IMG/VR virus record: IMGVR_UViG_3300042691_036104
Coordinates: 1 to 24,518 of that record
Origin: a virus
Direction: 5' to 3' (one strand)
DNA length: 24,518 nucleotides
Part shown: positions 14,779 through 22,836 of the stretch, piece by piece
How positions within the stretch are numbered: position 1 is the stretch's first letter
Layout of the letters: the number at the start of each line of letters is the position of its first letter
Made by a program: the position numbers and the translations under genes
The notes under the pieces: model-generated
What the model was told of the DNA's origin: nothing
The model's database searches: none
Seen by the model: only the letters and a program-made list of their open reading frames with translations

Positions 14779-16154
14779 CGGCAAGCATTTCAAACGTCGT
14801 GCAGACCGGGTCGTTCAGGGGCGTGCCTTTCGAATGCGCGCTCCAGGCCAACGACGAAACCGGCCGACGTCTCGCAATCCATCGCTATCCGCAACGCGAC
14901 GAAGCGTTCGCCGAAGATCTCGGGCGCAAGAACGAGCCGTTCGAAATCGAAGCGATCGTGACCGGCCCCAATTGGCTCGACGACGCCAAGAAGCTGCACG
15001 AGGCGTGCGGCCAAAAGGGGCCCGGCGAGCTTGTGCATCCGTGGCTCGGGCTGATGCGCGTCGTTTGCCTTTCCTCTAAGCGCGTCTTCAATGCGCGCGA
15101 GCGCGGTGCCGCCAAGTTCACGCTGCAGTTTTTCGAGGCGGCCGACAATGTCTATCCGGCCGCCGTGCAGGATACAGGTGCGGCCGTGCGCGAGGCGGCC
15201 GACGCTGCGATCGAGCCCGCGCGCATCGAGTATTCGGAAGCCGTCTCGACCAAGGGGCAAAGCATCGTGCGCGAGCGCTTGCGCGACCGCGTGGCTGACA
15301 TGCGCCAATCGGCGACGCGCGCCTTCGCGGACTCGCGCAACGCCGTCTCTCTTGATGGCGCGTTGGACGGCGATACGCTCGATGTCGGCCGCGACGTGCT
15401 GGGTGCGAGCGACGATGCGCTTGGCTTCGCCGAAGGAACTTTGCGCAGTGCAAGGACCGGCGGGCGGGGCGGCATGTCGAGCCTGTCTTCGTTGTTGCTG
15501 GGCGACTATGCCGATCTTGTCGATAGGCCGACACAGCTCGCCAATCGCACCGCGTCGATCGCGCGCTTGCTCGGCTATTCGAAAACCGATCCCGCTGCCG
15601 GTGCCCGCAGCCTGCGCAGCTGGAACGAGCCCTATGCCGGCCAGCGCGCAAACTGGAGTACGGCGCCGCGCACGGTCGGCCAGGCGCAAAGCGTTTCGGG
15701 TGCTACGGCAACACGCAGCCAGGCCGCGCGAAACGAGCGTGCATTGGCCGAGCTCGTTGACCGTGCAGCGCTGGCGGCCGAGGCGCGGCGCGTGCCGGAA
15801 TACGAGTTTGCCAGTCGCGAAGAAGCGCTCGCCTATCGCGACGATTTGAATGCGCGGCTGATGGCGGCCGCACGGCGTGCGGCTGATCTTGGCGACGACG
15901 GCAGTGCGGCAGCCCTGGTGGCGTTGCGCAACGCCGTGGCACGCGATCTCAATGCGCGGGCGGGCGACCTGTCGCGCGTGGCGAACATTCGCCCAGCGAG
16001 CACGCAGCCTTCGTTGCGGCTCGCGTGGCAGCTCTACGGCGACGATCCCGATACGGTGCTCGACCGCGCTTCGCAAATCGCCGCGCGCAACGGCGTGCGG
16101 CATCCGGGTTTCGTGCCGGGCGGCCGCGACATCGAGGTGCTGCTCGATGAGTAA
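14775..16154 (+). CDS. N: DNA circularization / tail protein (Mu gpN-like)
   Basis: The protein has 459 residues. The N-terminal 100 residues are the DNA_circ_N domain: TGSFRGVPFECALQANDETGRRLAIHRYPQRDEAFAEDLGR, EIEAIVTGPNWLDDAKKLHEAC and GPGELVHPWLGLMRVVCLS. A long helical region follows, then a conserved end RLAWQLYGDDPDTVLDRASQIAARNGVRHPGFVPGG, similar to the end of Mu N and lambda-like baseplate hub partners. It is a baseplate component; the circularization label is historical. The ATG overlaps the tape measure stop (ATGA), and its last 8 nt overlap the P gene. Confidence 0.93.
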   Translation: MTASISNVVQTGSFRGVPFECALQANDETGRRLAIHRYPQRDEAFAEDLGRKNEPFEIEAIVTGPNWLDDAKKLHEACGQKGPGELVHPWLGLMRVVCLSSKRVFNARERGAAKFTLQFFEAADNVYPAAVQDTGAAVREAADAAIEPARIEYSEAVSTKGQSIVRERLRDRVADMRQSATRAFADSRNAVSLDGALDGDTLDVGRDVLGASDDALGFAEGTLRSARTGGRGGMSSLSSLLLGDYADLVDRPTQLANRTASIARLLGYSKTDPAAGARSLRSWNEPYAGQRANWSTAPRTVGQAQSVSGATATRSQAARNERALAELVDRAALAAEARRVPEYEFASREEALAYRDDLNARLMAAARRAADLGDDGSAAALVALRNAVARDLNARAGDLSRVANIRPASTQPSLRLAWQLYGDDPDTVLDRASQIAARNGVRHPGFVPGGRDIEVLLDE

Positions 16155-17202
16155 TGCGCCGGAATTCTCCGCACTCACGATGACGGTCGGCGGCCAGAGC
16201 TACGGCGGCTGGAAATCGGCGCGCATTCGCACGTCGATCGAAACGCTCGCCAGCGGCTTCAGCGTCACGGCGAGCGAACGCTGGCCGCAAGATGCCGGTG
16301 CCAAGCGCATCCGCACCGGCGACGCGGTGCGATTGAGCATCGGCGGTGCAACCGTGATTACCGGCAGCATCGACGCGGTGCGCGTGCGCTACGATGCCGG
16401 CAGTCACGATGTCGAGTTCACGGGACGCGACGCGACCGGCGACCTGGTCGACTGCTCGGCCGACGTCGAGCCCGGCGAATGGCGCGGCCAAAAACTCGAA
16501 GCGATCGCGGCTGCTTTGGCCGCACCTTTCGGCATCAAGGTCGGCGTGTCGGCCGACACGGGCGCTGCGTTCGAGTCCTTCCGTCTGACGGACGGCGAGA
16601 CGGTCGCGGCCGCGATCGAGCGACTGTGCCGGCATCGCGGGTTGCTGCGCGTGGCCGACGGCAAAGGCGGCCTCGTGCTCACGCGCGCCGGCACGGGCCG
16701 CGCGCCCGCCGCCTTGGTGTTCGACCAAAACGTGGTCGAGGCTTCCGGCGAGTTCGACGACAGCCAGCGTTTCAGCCAGTACCGCGTGAAAGGCCAGCAC
16801 CCCACGGTCGATCTGCAAGCGCCTGCGCAAACCGTGTCGCCCAGTGCCGTCGTGCGCGATCGCGGCATGGGCCGCCATCGCCCTTTGATCGTGATCGCAG
16901 AAGAGCCCGGCGACGAAGCGCAGTATGCGACGCGCGCGCAGTGGGAAGCCAACATGCGCTACGGCAAAAGCCGACGCGCCACCTACACCGTCGCGGGCTG
17001 GACGGCCGCCGGCACGCTGTGGCGGCCCAATGCGATGGTGCATGTGCGCGACAATTTCATCGGCATCGACGAAGAAATGCTGATCGTCGGCGTCGATTTC
17101 AGCTTGGACGAGCAAGGCAGCCGCACGTCGATCGCAGTCGCACGGCGCCAGGCGTTCGAATTGCTGCCGATGCCGGAACGCAAGGGGGCGCTCTCGCTAT
17201 GA
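16147..17202 (+). CDS. P: Baseplate hub protein (Mu gpP-like)
   Basis: This is a 351-residue hub protein of the gp27/gpD type. Evidence is ALTMTVGGQSYGGWKSARIRTSIETLASGFSVTASERW, DAVRLSIGGATVITGSIDAVRVRYDAGSHDVEFTGRDATGDLVDCSA, and the later RFSQYRVKGQH and YTVAGWTAAGTLWRPNAMVHVRDNFIGIDEEMLIVGV. These blocks are the Mu P signature. The hub links the tube to the spike. ATG 16147 overlaps the N stop by 8 nt; the stop at 17200-17202 overlaps the spike start (ATGA). Confidence 0.94.
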   Translation: MSNAPEFSALTMTVGGQSYGGWKSARIRTSIETLASGFSVTASERWPQDAGAKRIRTGDAVRLSIGGATVITGSIDAVRVRYDAGSHDVEFTGRDATGDLVDCSADVEPGEWRGQKLEAIAAALAAPFGIKVGVSADTGAAFESFRLTDGETVAAAIERLCRHRGLLRVADGKGGLVLTRAGTGRAPAALVFDQNVVEASGEFDDSQRFSQYRVKGQHPTVDLQAPAQTVSPSAVVRDRGMGRHRPLIVIAEEPGDEAQYATRAQWEANMRYGKSRRATYTVAGWTAAGTLWRPNAMVHVRDNFIGIDEEMLIVGVDFSLDEQGSRTSIAVARRQAFELLPMPERKGALSL

Positions 17203-17732
17203 GCTTGCTCGCAGCTCTTCAAGCGCGCGTGGCGTCGATGCTCGGCCGCTGCCTGCTGCTGGCCGTCGCCAACGAAGCGGGCGGGTTTCGCAAGCTGCAG
17301 GTCCAGGTGCGCGCCGGCACGGTGCGGGACGATGTCGAACAGTTCGAACCTTACGGCTTCGCCGCGAGCCCGCACATGGGCGACAACCCGCAAGGCATGT
17401 ATGCCGAGCTTGGCGGTGCGGCCGGCCATCCGGTCGTGATCGTCGTCCATGCGCCCGCCGCACGGCCGCGCAATCTCGCACCCGGCGAGGTCGCGGTTTA
17501 CGCGCGCTTCGGCCAGCTCTTCAAAATGGACGCGGACGGCAATCTCAAAATCACGGCGCCCGGCAAGATCGAAATCGATGCGGGCGGAGAAGCCCGTCTG
17601 CGCTCGGCGACGCGCACCGTCGTCGAGTGCAACGGCCACGGCACGGCGACGCTGCCCAACAAGTTGGACAGCTGGACGATCGGTGCCGTCGCCGGCGCCA
17701 CGGCCGCGATCGCTGCACCCCGGTTGCCGTGA
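17199..17732 (+). CDS. Baseplate spike protein (Mu gp45-like)
   Basis: This is a 177-residue protein; Mu gp45 is about 20 residues longer. The N-terminal OB-like part contains GRCLLLAVANEAGGFRKLQVQVRAGTVRDDVEQFEPYGFAASPHMGDN, and HPVVIVVHAPAARPRNLAPGEVAVYARFGQLFKM follows. The spike repeat is DGNLKITAPGKIEIDAGGEARLRSATRTVVECNGHG. A trimer of this protein forms the needle that pierces the outer membrane. The end lacks the HxH apex motif known to hold iron in Mu/P2 spikes; only a single His (NGHG) is seen. Start and stop are tightly packed with P and gp46. Confidence 0.93.
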   Translation: MSLLAALQARVASMLGRCLLLAVANEAGGFRKLQVQVRAGTVRDDVEQFEPYGFAASPHMGDNPQGMYAELGGAAGHPVVIVVHAPAARPRNLAPGEVAVYARFGQLFKMDADGNLKITAPGKIEIDAGGEARLRSATRTVVECNGHGTATLPNKLDSWTIGAVAGATAAIAAPRLP

Positions 17733-17745
17733 AGGAGATGCTGCG

Positions 17746-18276
17746 ATGGATCTAGCGCTCGCCTTCGACTCCGAAAATCTGCAAAGCGATCTGCTGCTCG
17801 ATGGCGGCGATCTCGCGACCGACGGCGGCTTGGCGTCGGCCGTTATCGTGTCGCTGTTCTCCGATGCGCGCGCACTGCCCGGCGACCGCTTGCCGGACGA
17901 AGCGCGCGCACCGTGGGATCAAGTCACGCCGCCGCAGGTCTTCGCCGATCGGCGCGGCTTCTGGGGCGACGTGATCCCGCCGCAATCCGCTGCGGCCGTT
18001 CAAGCCACCGGCAAACGTCGCAGCACAGGTTCGCGCCTGTGGCTTCTGCGCCGCGAAAAGCTCACGTCGGAGACGTTGCTGCGTGCCGAGACTTATGCGC
18101 GCGAGGCGCTGGCCTGGCTCCTCGAGGACGGGATTGCGCGCCGCATCGACGTGTCGGCCGCTGCCGAGCGGACGAGCTGGCTCGTGCTCACCATCGAGAT
18201 TTGGCGGCCCGACGGTCTGCGCTTCGAGAAGGTGTGGAACCTGCCGAGCGGCCAAGCGCAAGGGGGTGCGAGCTGA
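17746..18276 (+). CDS. Baseplate wedge protein (Mu gp46-like)
   Basis: The 176-residue protein contains GDLATDGGLASAVIVSLFSDARA, PWDQVTPPQVFADRRGFWGDVIP, GSRLWLLRREKLTSETLLRAETYAREALAWLLEDGIARRID and LVLTIEIWRPDGLRFEKVWNL. This is the Mu gp46 family, which fills the role of the gp25-like wedge subunit. ATG 17746 is preferred over 17738 because only it is in the open frame and GAAGGAGA ends 7 nt before it. The stop shares one base with the gp47 ATG. Confidence 0.93.
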   Translation: MDLALAFDSENLQSDLLLDGGDLATDGGLASAVIVSLFSDARALPGDRLPDEARAPWDQVTPPQVFADRRGFWGDVIPPQSAAAVQATGKRRSTGSRLWLLRREKLTSETLLRAETYAREALAWLLEDGIARRIDVSAAAERTSWLVLTIEIWRPDGLRFEKVWNLPSGQAQGGAS

Positions 18277-19346
18277 TGCCGTTCGAACGCCCCACGCTTA
18301 GCGAGCTCGTCGCGCGCAGCGAGCGCGACATCGAAGCCAACATGCCGGGCTCCGAGCCGTTGCTGGCGCAAGGTGTCTTGCCCGCCTTGCTGCGCGCCCA
18401 TGCCGGTACCGCATTCGGCCTCTATGGCTTCCTCGACGTTCTGCGCGCCGACATCCTGCCGGATACCGCCGACGCGGCCGAGCTGGCGCGGCACGCGTCG
18501 ATCTGGGGCATTGCGCGCAAACCCGCGACGGCCGCCATCGGCGCGGCCACGATCACCGGCACGAATGGCACGGTGGTGCCGGCCGCCACCGCCCTCGTTC
18601 GCAGCGACGGCACGGCCTATCGCACCACGGCCGTTGCTACGATTGCGGGCGGCACGGCGACGCTGACGTTAACGGCCGACATTGCCGGAGCCGCTGCTAA
18701 CGCTGCTGGCGGCGTCAAGTTGCGCTTCGTCTCGCCGATCGGCGGGGTGTCCGGCGAAGCGCTGGTGGTGGCCGGGTCGGGCTCTGCGGGGGGTCTCGCA
18801 GGGGGTACCGAAACCGAAAGCGACGCATCGTTGCTTGCCCGGCTGCTGGCGCGCATCCAGTCGCCGCCGCAAGGCGGTGCGCTAGCGGACTATCTCACCT
18901 GGGCGCTTGAGGTGCCCGGTGTGACGCGCGCCTGGGTGTCGCCGGGCGAGCTGGGGCTTGGCACGGTCACGCTGCGCTTCGCGATGGACGGCCGCCCGAA
19001 CCCGATCCCGCTGCCGGCCGACGTTGCGACCGTCGCCGCCCATATCGAAACCGTGCGGCCCGTGACGGCGCAAGTGACGGTCGTTGCCCCGATCGCGTTG
19101 CCGATCGATTTCCAAGTGCGCATCGTGCCGGCCACGCCCGCCGTGCAAGCGGCTGTCGAAGCCGAGCTTCGCGATCTCGTCGCGCGCGACTCCGCCGTGG
19201 CGGGCACCGTGCTCTTGAGCCGCATGCGCGAAGCGATCTCGGTCGCCGCCGGCGAAACGGACAATCAGCTTGTGGCCCCCACGGCAAACGTCGTCGCCAG
19301 CGTCGGTCAATTGCCGATCTTCGGCAGTATTGCCTGGGTGCCGTAA
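18276..19346 (+). CDS. Baseplate J-like protein (Mu gp47-like)
   Basis: This 356-residue protein is a match to Mu gp47 in length and layout. It starts FERPTLSELVARSERDIEANMPG, continues AELARHASIWGIARKPATAAIGAATITGTNGTVVPAATALVRSDG, then GTETESDASLLARLLARIQSPPQGGALADYLTWALEVPGVTRAWV, and ends with IAVSAAGETDN-like sequence SVAAGETDNQLVAPTANV. The baseplate J family forms the outer wedge that rearranges at contraction. The ATG at 18276 overlaps the gp46 stop. Confidence 0.95.
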   Translation: MPFERPTLSELVARSERDIEANMPGSEPLLAQGVLPALLRAHAGTAFGLYGFLDVLRADILPDTADAAELARHASIWGIARKPATAAIGAATITGTNGTVVPAATALVRSDGTAYRTTAVATIAGGTATLTLTADIAGAAANAAGGVKLRFVSPIGGVSGEALVVAGSGSAGGLAGGTETESDASLLARLLARIQSPPQGGALADYLTWALEVPGVTRAWVSPGELGLGTVTLRFAMDGRPNPIPLPADVATVAAHIETVRPVTAQVTVVAPIALPIDFQVRIVPATPAVQAAVEAELRDLVARDSAVAGTVLLSRMREAISVAAGETDNQLVAPTANVVASVGQLPIFGSIAWVP

Positions 19347-19362
19347 TGAAGGGCGTGCCGTG

Positions 19363-19959
19363 ATGGACCTCGCAACGAAGATCGCGGCCTATCGCGACCA
19401 GCTCATCTCGCTGCAGCCGCCCGGTGCCGCATGGACGACCGAGCCCGGCTCGACGCGCTGGAACATGCTCACGGCCCTTGCGGTCGAGTTCGCGCGCATC
19501 GACATGCGCGCGGCCGAGCTGCGCGAGGAAGCCGATCCGCGCACCACGGTCGAGATGCTGCCCGACTGGGAGCGCGTGGCAGGCTTGCCCGACCCGTGCG
19601 CTGGGCAAGCGCAGACGCTTGCCGAGCGGCGCCAACGATTGGTCGCCAAGCTCGCCGCGCGCGGCGGGCAGTCGATTGCTTACTTTGTCGGAATAGCCGC
19701 CCAGCTCGGCTACACGGTAACGATCGAAGAGTTCCGCGTGTTCACGTGCGTGAGCCGCTGCATCGACGCGCTCAATCCGCCGCCATGGCAATACGCCTGG
19801 CGCGTGCGCGCACCGGCCAACACGGTGCGCACGATGACGTGCGCTTCCGCGTGCGACGAGCCCTTGCGCAGCTGGGGCAATCGGATTTTGGAGTGCGTGA
19901 TCGGGCGTCTGAAGCCCGGGCAGACGCACGTGATTTTTGCTTATGGAGCGCCCACATGA
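19363..19959 (+). CDS. DUF2313 (YmfQ) tail protein (Mu gp48-like)
   Basis: This 198-residue protein has ATKIAAYRDQLISLQPPGAAWTTEPGSTRW, ADPRTTVEMLPDWERVAGLPDPC, and the Cys-rich end FTCVSRCIDALNPPPWQYAWRV, ASACDEPLRSWGNRILECVIGRLKPGQTHVIFAYG. This is the DUF2313/YmfQ tail family, which joins the baseplate to the fibre. ATG 19363 is chosen; a GTG immediately before it (19360) is an alternative. The stop overlaps the fibre start (ATGA). Confidence 0.93.
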   Translation: MDLATKIAAYRDQLISLQPPGAAWTTEPGSTRWNMLTALAVEFARIDMRAAELREEADPRTTVEMLPDWERVAGLPDPCAGQAQTLAERRQRLVAKLAARGGQSIAYFVGIAAQLGYTVTIEEFRVFTCVSRCIDALNPPPWQYAWRVRAPANTVRTMTCASACDEPLRSWGNRILECVIGRLKPGQTHVIFAYGAPT

Positions 19960-20549
19960 ACCGCATCACTACGAGCTCGCGCCAGATCGACAAATTCGGT
20001 CCCGGCAAAGACGGCTTCACCCGCGGCGACGAAGCGACCGGCGTTCCGGCAACCGCGCTCAACTTCGCCTGGTTCGATGGCGTGCAGGAAGAACTCGCCG
20101 CCGTGATCGAAGGTGCCGGCATCGCACTCGACGCCGGCAGCTTCACGCAGCTGCGCACCGCCATTGCTGCAATGATCGCCGCCGGCACGCCGGCGGGTGT
20201 GGCCTATCTCGCAAGCGTCCAGGCCTGGACGCGCGCGCAGCGTTACGCGCCGCAGAATTTGACCGACGGCCCGACGATCGATTGGAACCTCGACACCCAG
20301 CCGGTCGCGCGTGTGACGCTTGGCGGCAACCGCAGCCTCAACGCGCCGAGCAATCAGCGCGACGGCGGCATGTTCGCACTCATCGTCAATCAGGACGCGA
20401 CCGGTGGGCGCACACTGGCTTGGAACGTCGCCTACGATTTCGGCCTCGAAGGTGCGCCGATTTTGCCTGCGGGTCCCAACAAGGTTTCGATCTTCACCTT
20501 CATGTCGAACGGTGCGGCGATGCGCTGCGTCGGCCGCTGGAGCAACTGA
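19956..20549 (+). CDS. Short tail fibre-like protein
   Basis: The 197-residue protein lies at the position of Mu fibre gene S. The beginning, RITTSSRQIDKFGPGKDGFTRGDEATGVPATALNFAWFDGVQEELAAVIEGAG, followed by FTQLRTAIAAMI, is the common attachment module of tail fibres and collar-domain proteins. The rest is beta-rich, with VARVTLGGNRSLNAPSNQRDGGMFALIVNQDATGGRTLAWN and KVSIFTFMSNGAAMRCVGRWSN. That pattern is typical of small fibre heads. It is far shorter than Mu S (about 500 aa), so adhesion may be shared with the next gene. Confidence 0.8.
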   Translation: MNRITTSSRQIDKFGPGKDGFTRGDEATGVPATALNFAWFDGVQEELAAVIEGAGIALDAGSFTQLRTAIAAMIAAGTPAGVAYLASVQAWTRAQRYAPQNLTDGPTIDWNLDTQPVARVTLGGNRSLNAPSNQRDGGMFALIVNQDATGGRTLAWNVAYDFGLEGAPILPAGPNKVSIFTFMSNGAAMRCVGRWSN

Positions 20550-20551
20550 CG

Positions 20552-22114
20552 ATGTTTCCGCTGATCCCCTTCGGCGCCGAGCGCTATTCGATCCCGTTTG
20601 CGGTGCCGCTGCGCCCGGCCAACGGCTCGTTTTTCACGCGGACGAACGTCGCGGCACCTACCGACAATCGCAAATGCACGATCTCGATTTGGGACGAGTG
20701 GGCGGCCGGCACCGGCTCGCAAGCGCTGCTCGGCGTCGATACCGGATCGGCAGCGGCGTGCATTCGCTACAACGCGCTCGCTTCGACGCAACGCGATTTC
20801 GAGGTCGGCGACCCGAGCTACGGCGCATTCACTTTGCGCACCAACGCACTTTTCAGGGATCCGACCGGGCACGGTCACACGCTAATCCAATTCGATACGA
20901 CGCAGGCCACGTCTGCGAACCGGCTGCGGATTTTCCGCAACGGTACGCAGCTCACGAGCTTTCAGACCGCCAACTATCCGGCCTTGAATTCGGCGGTGCC
21001 GTTCAATTTGGCGGGTGCGGTGCAAGCTTTGGGGCGGCGACACGCAACGTCCGCCACCTGGTACTACGACGGCGTCGCGGCCGAGCATATCTTCGTCGAT
21101 GGGCAGGTGGTGGACCCAGAGAGTTTCGGCCGCGCGGCCGACGGCATGTGGGTGCCTCGCCGTTTTGTCGGCACCTACGGCGCCAACGGCGGGTGGTGGC
21201 GTTTCGACGACGCCACGGCCGCGACGGCCGCCGCCATCGGCAAGGACAGCTCGGGCAACGGCAACAATTTCACGCCGAGCGGGATAAGCGTCGCAGCAGG
21301 TGCTTCCTTCGGCCAATCGCTCGATACGCCCTCGCGCAATTTTTGCACAATGAACCCGCTCACGCCCGGAGCAACCGGTTTGAGCAACGGCAACCTCACG
21401 GTGGCGGGCCCCACGCCGAACGTGCTCGGCACGATCGGCGTGTCGTCGGGCGCTTGGGTTTTCGAGGGCCAGATCGCTGGGTTTCCGGGATCGACGGAAT
21501 CGACCGGCATCGGCATTCGCTCCAACACGGGCGCGCAGCGCTACATTCGGTCGCGCTCGGCCGACTTCGCGGGCACGGTCTCGTCGGCAGGCGAAACGAC
21601 GGGGCTTGCCTTCTGGTCGACCAACGACGTGGCGCGCATCGAGTTCGACATCGACGCCAATCGCTGCGCGATTTACCGCAATGGAACCTTGGTTCTGGAG
21701 TCGCTGGCGGCCGGCCTCGCGGGCCAAACCTGGTGGCCCGAAATTCAGGCGGCGGTCGGCGGCACCTGGCATTTCAATTTCGGCGCGCGCGCTTGGGCGC
21801 AGAGCCCCACGGCCGGGTATCGCGCGATCTCGACGCGCGACATTGCCAGTGCGGCCCACGCGCTCTCGGGCAGCTTTACCGGAAATGCGTCGTCGGACGG
21901 CCCGGTGGTTTGGCTCGGAGGAACGCCCGCATCGATCTCCATCAACGGCAATGCCGTCATTTGGGGCACGCACGCCGACAAGATCGCAGGCGGCTTCAAG
22001 CTGCGAACGTCCTCGGCTTCCTACAATGCGAGCGGCACCAACAACTGGACCGCCACCGCAGGACCGCGCTTCGCGGCCCCCAACCGAAACGCCAACAACG
22101 CACAGGTGAACTGA
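20552..22114 (+). CDS. Tail protein with LamG-like and SPRY-like domains (receptor-binding candidate)
   Basis: This is a 520-residue protein. The first half (about 25-245) resembles the concanavalin/LamG-type phage tail modules: ISIWDEWAAG, LRIFRNGTQLTSF, WYYDGVAAEHIFVDGQVVDPESFG, then MWVPRRFVGTYGANGGWW and the linker SSGNGNNFTPSGISV. The second half (about 278-450) looks SPRY-like: LSNGNLTVAGPTPNVLGTIGVSSGAWVFE, GIGIRSNTGAQRYIRSRSADF, IEFDIDANRCAIYRNGTLV. Such proteins are probably sugar-binding adhesins; that function is inferred. It starts 2 nt after the fibre-like gene and ends 1 nt before the DUF4376 gene. Confidence 0.8.
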   Translation: MFPLIPFGAERYSIPFAVPLRPANGSFFTRTNVAAPTDNRKCTISIWDEWAAGTGSQALLGVDTGSAAACIRYNALASTQRDFEVGDPSYGAFTLRTNALFRDPTGHGHTLIQFDTTQATSANRLRIFRNGTQLTSFQTANYPALNSAVPFNLAGAVQALGRRHATSATWYYDGVAAEHIFVDGQVVDPESFGRAADGMWVPRRFVGTYGANGGWWRFDDATAATAAAIGKDSSGNGNNFTPSGISVAAGASFGQSLDTPSRNFCTMNPLTPGATGLSNGNLTVAGPTPNVLGTIGVSSGAWVFEGQIAGFPGSTESTGIGIRSNTGAQRYIRSRSADFAGTVSSAGETTGLAFWSTNDVARIEFDIDANRCAIYRNGTLVLESLAAGLAGQTWWPEIQAAVGGTWHFNFGARAWAQSPTAGYRAISTRDIASAAHALSGSFTGNASSDGPVVWLGGTPASISINGNAVIWGTHADKIAGGFKLRTSSASYNASGTNNWTATAGPRFAAPNRNANNAQVN

Positions 22115-22115
22115 C

Positions 22116-22688
22116 ATGAGCCGCTTCAGATTTCCCGACGGACAGATCGTGCGCGTGGGGCAAGGCTACACGCGCGGCGATTTCAACTATCCGGCCGACT
22201 GGCTCGGCGGCATGACCGAAGAAGAGCGCGCCGATCTGGGGCTTGCGCCGGTACCCGAGGCGCCCGATTACGATCCGCGCTTTCAAAGCTGCGTCGAGAC
22301 CGAACCGGGCGTCTACACCCTCGCCGACATGCCGGTCGCCGACGTGCGCGCAGCGAAGCTCGCGGAGCTGTCGGCGCGACGCTACGCAAAAGAGATCGCG
22401 GGCGTCTCGATCGGCGGGCTTGCCGTCAGCACCGATCGCGAAAGCCAGGCTTTGATTACCGGAGCTGCACTCGCGGCCACGCTCGATGCGGCCTACACCG
22501 TCGATTGGAAGACGCCGGCCGGCTTCGTGACACTCTCGGCCGTGCAGCTGCTCGGCGTCGCGCAAGCCGTGCGCGCGCACGTTCAAGCGTGTTTCTCGGC
22601 CGAGCGCGCGAAGAGCGAAGCAATCTCGGCCCTCGATACGGCCGCCGCCGTGCTTGCCTACGACCTCGAAGCCGGCTGGCCCGGATGA
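22116..22688 (+). CDS. DUF4376 tail fibre-associated protein
   Basis: The protein has 190 residues. Residues 1-70 contain a short beta module, RFRFPDGQIVRVGQGYTRGDFNYPADWLGGM. Residues 82-185 are DUF4376: AAKLAELSARRYAKEIAGVSIGGLAVSTDRESQALITGAALAA, AYTVDWKTPAGFVTLSAVQLLGVAQAVRAHVQACF. This domain is found in phage tail fibre assembly or fibre-associated proteins. The gene follows the adhesin after 1 nt and ends with TGA at 22686-22688, which overlaps an ATG at 22685. Confidence 0.85.
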   Translation: MSRFRFPDGQIVRVGQGYTRGDFNYPADWLGGMTEEERADLGLAPVPEAPDYDPRFQSCVETEPGVYTLADMPVADVRAAKLAELSARRYAKEIAGVSIGGLAVSTDRESQALITGAALAATLDAAYTVDWKTPAGFVTLSAVQLLGVAQAVRAHVQACFSAERAKSEAISALDTAAAVLAYDLEAGWPG

Positions 22689-22773
22689 CGAAGAACCACT
22701 CGCCAAAGCGACCGGCGGGGGATGCGCTGTTGACGCAGCGCAAACCGCACGCGCGAACGTGCCCGACCACAAC

Positions 22774-22790
22774 CGGCCGCATTGCGGCCG
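22774..22790 (+). promoter_or_regulatory. Perfect 7-bp hairpin in the leader before com
   Basis: CGGCCGC (22774-22780), ATT and GCGGCCG (22784-22790) form a stem with a 3-nt loop in the 148-nt stretch between the DUF4376 gene and com. A second, weaker G/C stem (CCCC/GGGG around TGGCCT) follows at about 22799-22812. There is no T-run, so it is not a standard terminator. It might regulate com/methyltransferase mRNA. Only the base pairing is seen. Confidence 0.4.
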
Positions 22791-22836
22791 ACCCGCCACC
22801 CCTGGCCTGGGGCGGGAACGAGTGTAGGGCGATTCG

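Noticed and set aside
17738-17740. ATG 17738 as start of the gp46-like gene
   Set aside because: It is out of frame with the gp46 sequence; ATG 17746 is in frame and correctly spaced from GAAGGAGA.
20320-22119. 599-codon plus-strand frame overlapping the LamG/SPRY-like gene
   Set aside because: It is Arg/His-rich without motifs, while the adhesin frame has conserved domain patterns and a start 2 nt after the preceding gene.
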